Shown one piece after another: positions 63,899-64,000 of a DNA stretch of 64,000 nucleotides (positions are counted from its first letter, which is position 1; each line of letters starts with the position of its first letter). The notes beneath the pieces are model-generated. The model made no database searches, was not told the DNA's origin, and saw only the letters and a program-made list of their open reading frames with translations. The DNA is from Rhizobium sophorae. Lineage in GTDB: Bacteria; Pseudomonadota; Alphaproteobacteria; Rhizobiales; Rhizobiaceae. The stretch is from positions 248,001 through 312,000 of the forward strand of contig NZ_JABFCN010000009.1 of the NCBI RefSeq assembly GCF_013087515.1, read 5' to 3'. The translations under genes and the position numbers were made by a program.

Positions 63899-64000
63899 AT
63901 GGATTGGGCTGCCCTCAAATCGAAGCGCGTGCGTGCAGCATACGACGCCGAAACCCGGGATCTCCATGTAAAATTCCCCGGTTCTCCGCCGGTGAAACAT
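63899..64000 (+). CDS. KTSC-like small protein (partial)
   Basis: The frame is open to the window end: MDWAALKSKRVRAAYDAETR then DLHVKFPGSPPVKH, 34 residues seen. YDAETRDLHVKFPG matches the first strand pair of KTSC domains (YD-x-x-x-x-x-L-x-V-x-F-x-x-G). AGGAG lies 6 bases before the ATG. The upstream 260 bases back to tRNA-Cys hold nothing recognisable beyond its promoter. It may be a relative of the frameshifted gene at 63206. Confidence 0.6.
   Translation, partial: MDWAALKSKRVRAAYDAETRDLHVKFPGSPPVKH

Noticed and set aside
63670..63918. Minus-strand frame of 82 codons after tRNA-Cys
   Set aside because: It overlaps the promoter and start of the KTSC-like gene and has no recognisable features.

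Overview
The window looks like a chromosomal segment of a Rhizobium species, probably of the R. etli / R. leguminosarum group. I infer this from the gene content: an ExoR-type Sel1-repeat protein, a dgt-argS-SPOR-nagZ-scpAB-tatABC-serS-surE-pcm-NlpD run, trmFO, fused secDF, popZ, DUF1127 mini-proteins, an alpha-r14-like sRNA and rhizobial intergenic repeats. No database search was possible; all family names come from reading motifs.

Bases 1 to about 18,060 are accessory DNA that looks like the right part of a genomic island. Its most striking piece is a leftward gene train, 9594 to beyond base 1. In order it encodes a DUF2158-like small protein, a caspase-like protease fused to a Ski2-type helicase, a sigma-70-like factor, a small HTH-like protein, an ImmA/IrrE metallopeptidase fused to a UvrD helicase with a C-terminal cysteine-cluster nuclease-like domain, a protein of three ubiquitin-like repeats, and a ThiF/E1-like activating enzyme cut by the window edge. 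Ubiquitin-like modification, two proteases, two helicases and a dedicated sigma factor in one coupled operon suggest a composite defence or stress-response system. To the right lie a divergent 605-aa unknown, two HNH endonucleases, an AbiE toxin-antitoxin pair with a clear inverted-repeat operator, a DUF2188 protein, a short antitoxin-like fragment, a 408-aa unknown and a MerR/AlpA-like HTH protein. The island ends at a 3' fragment of radC (18062-18223).

From 18,400 on the window is mostly core chromosome. 18.4-24.7 kb holds an FMN-dependent alpha-hydroxy-acid oxidase, soluble transhydrogenase, a double-frameshifted EEP-family gene, a B12-binding radical SAM protein and an NTF2-like protein. 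24.8-28.5 kb holds trigger factor, tRNA-Leu and a GDYXXLXY/DUF2157 membrane pair. 28.6-30.0 kb is regulatory: an alpha-r14-like sRNA with two anti-Shine-Dalgarno loops and two DUF1127 genes, with one motif shared by the sRNA promoter and the promoter of the second DUF1127 gene. 30.0-37.5 kb has trmFO, a squalene/phytoene-synthase-like gene, Mth938-like, secDF, yajC and a DUF815 ATPase.

37.6-53.2 kb is one long leftward block: dgt, argS, a SPOR protein, nagZ, scpA, scpB, tatA, tatB, tatC, serS, surE, pcm and an NlpD-like protein. It joins translation, chromosome segregation, Tat export, protein repair and envelope maintenance. 53.4-64 kb has erpA, xth, exoR, a FadL-like porin, valS, popZ, a second PIMT-like methyltransferase, tRNA-Cys and two KTSC-like small genes, one of them frameshifted.
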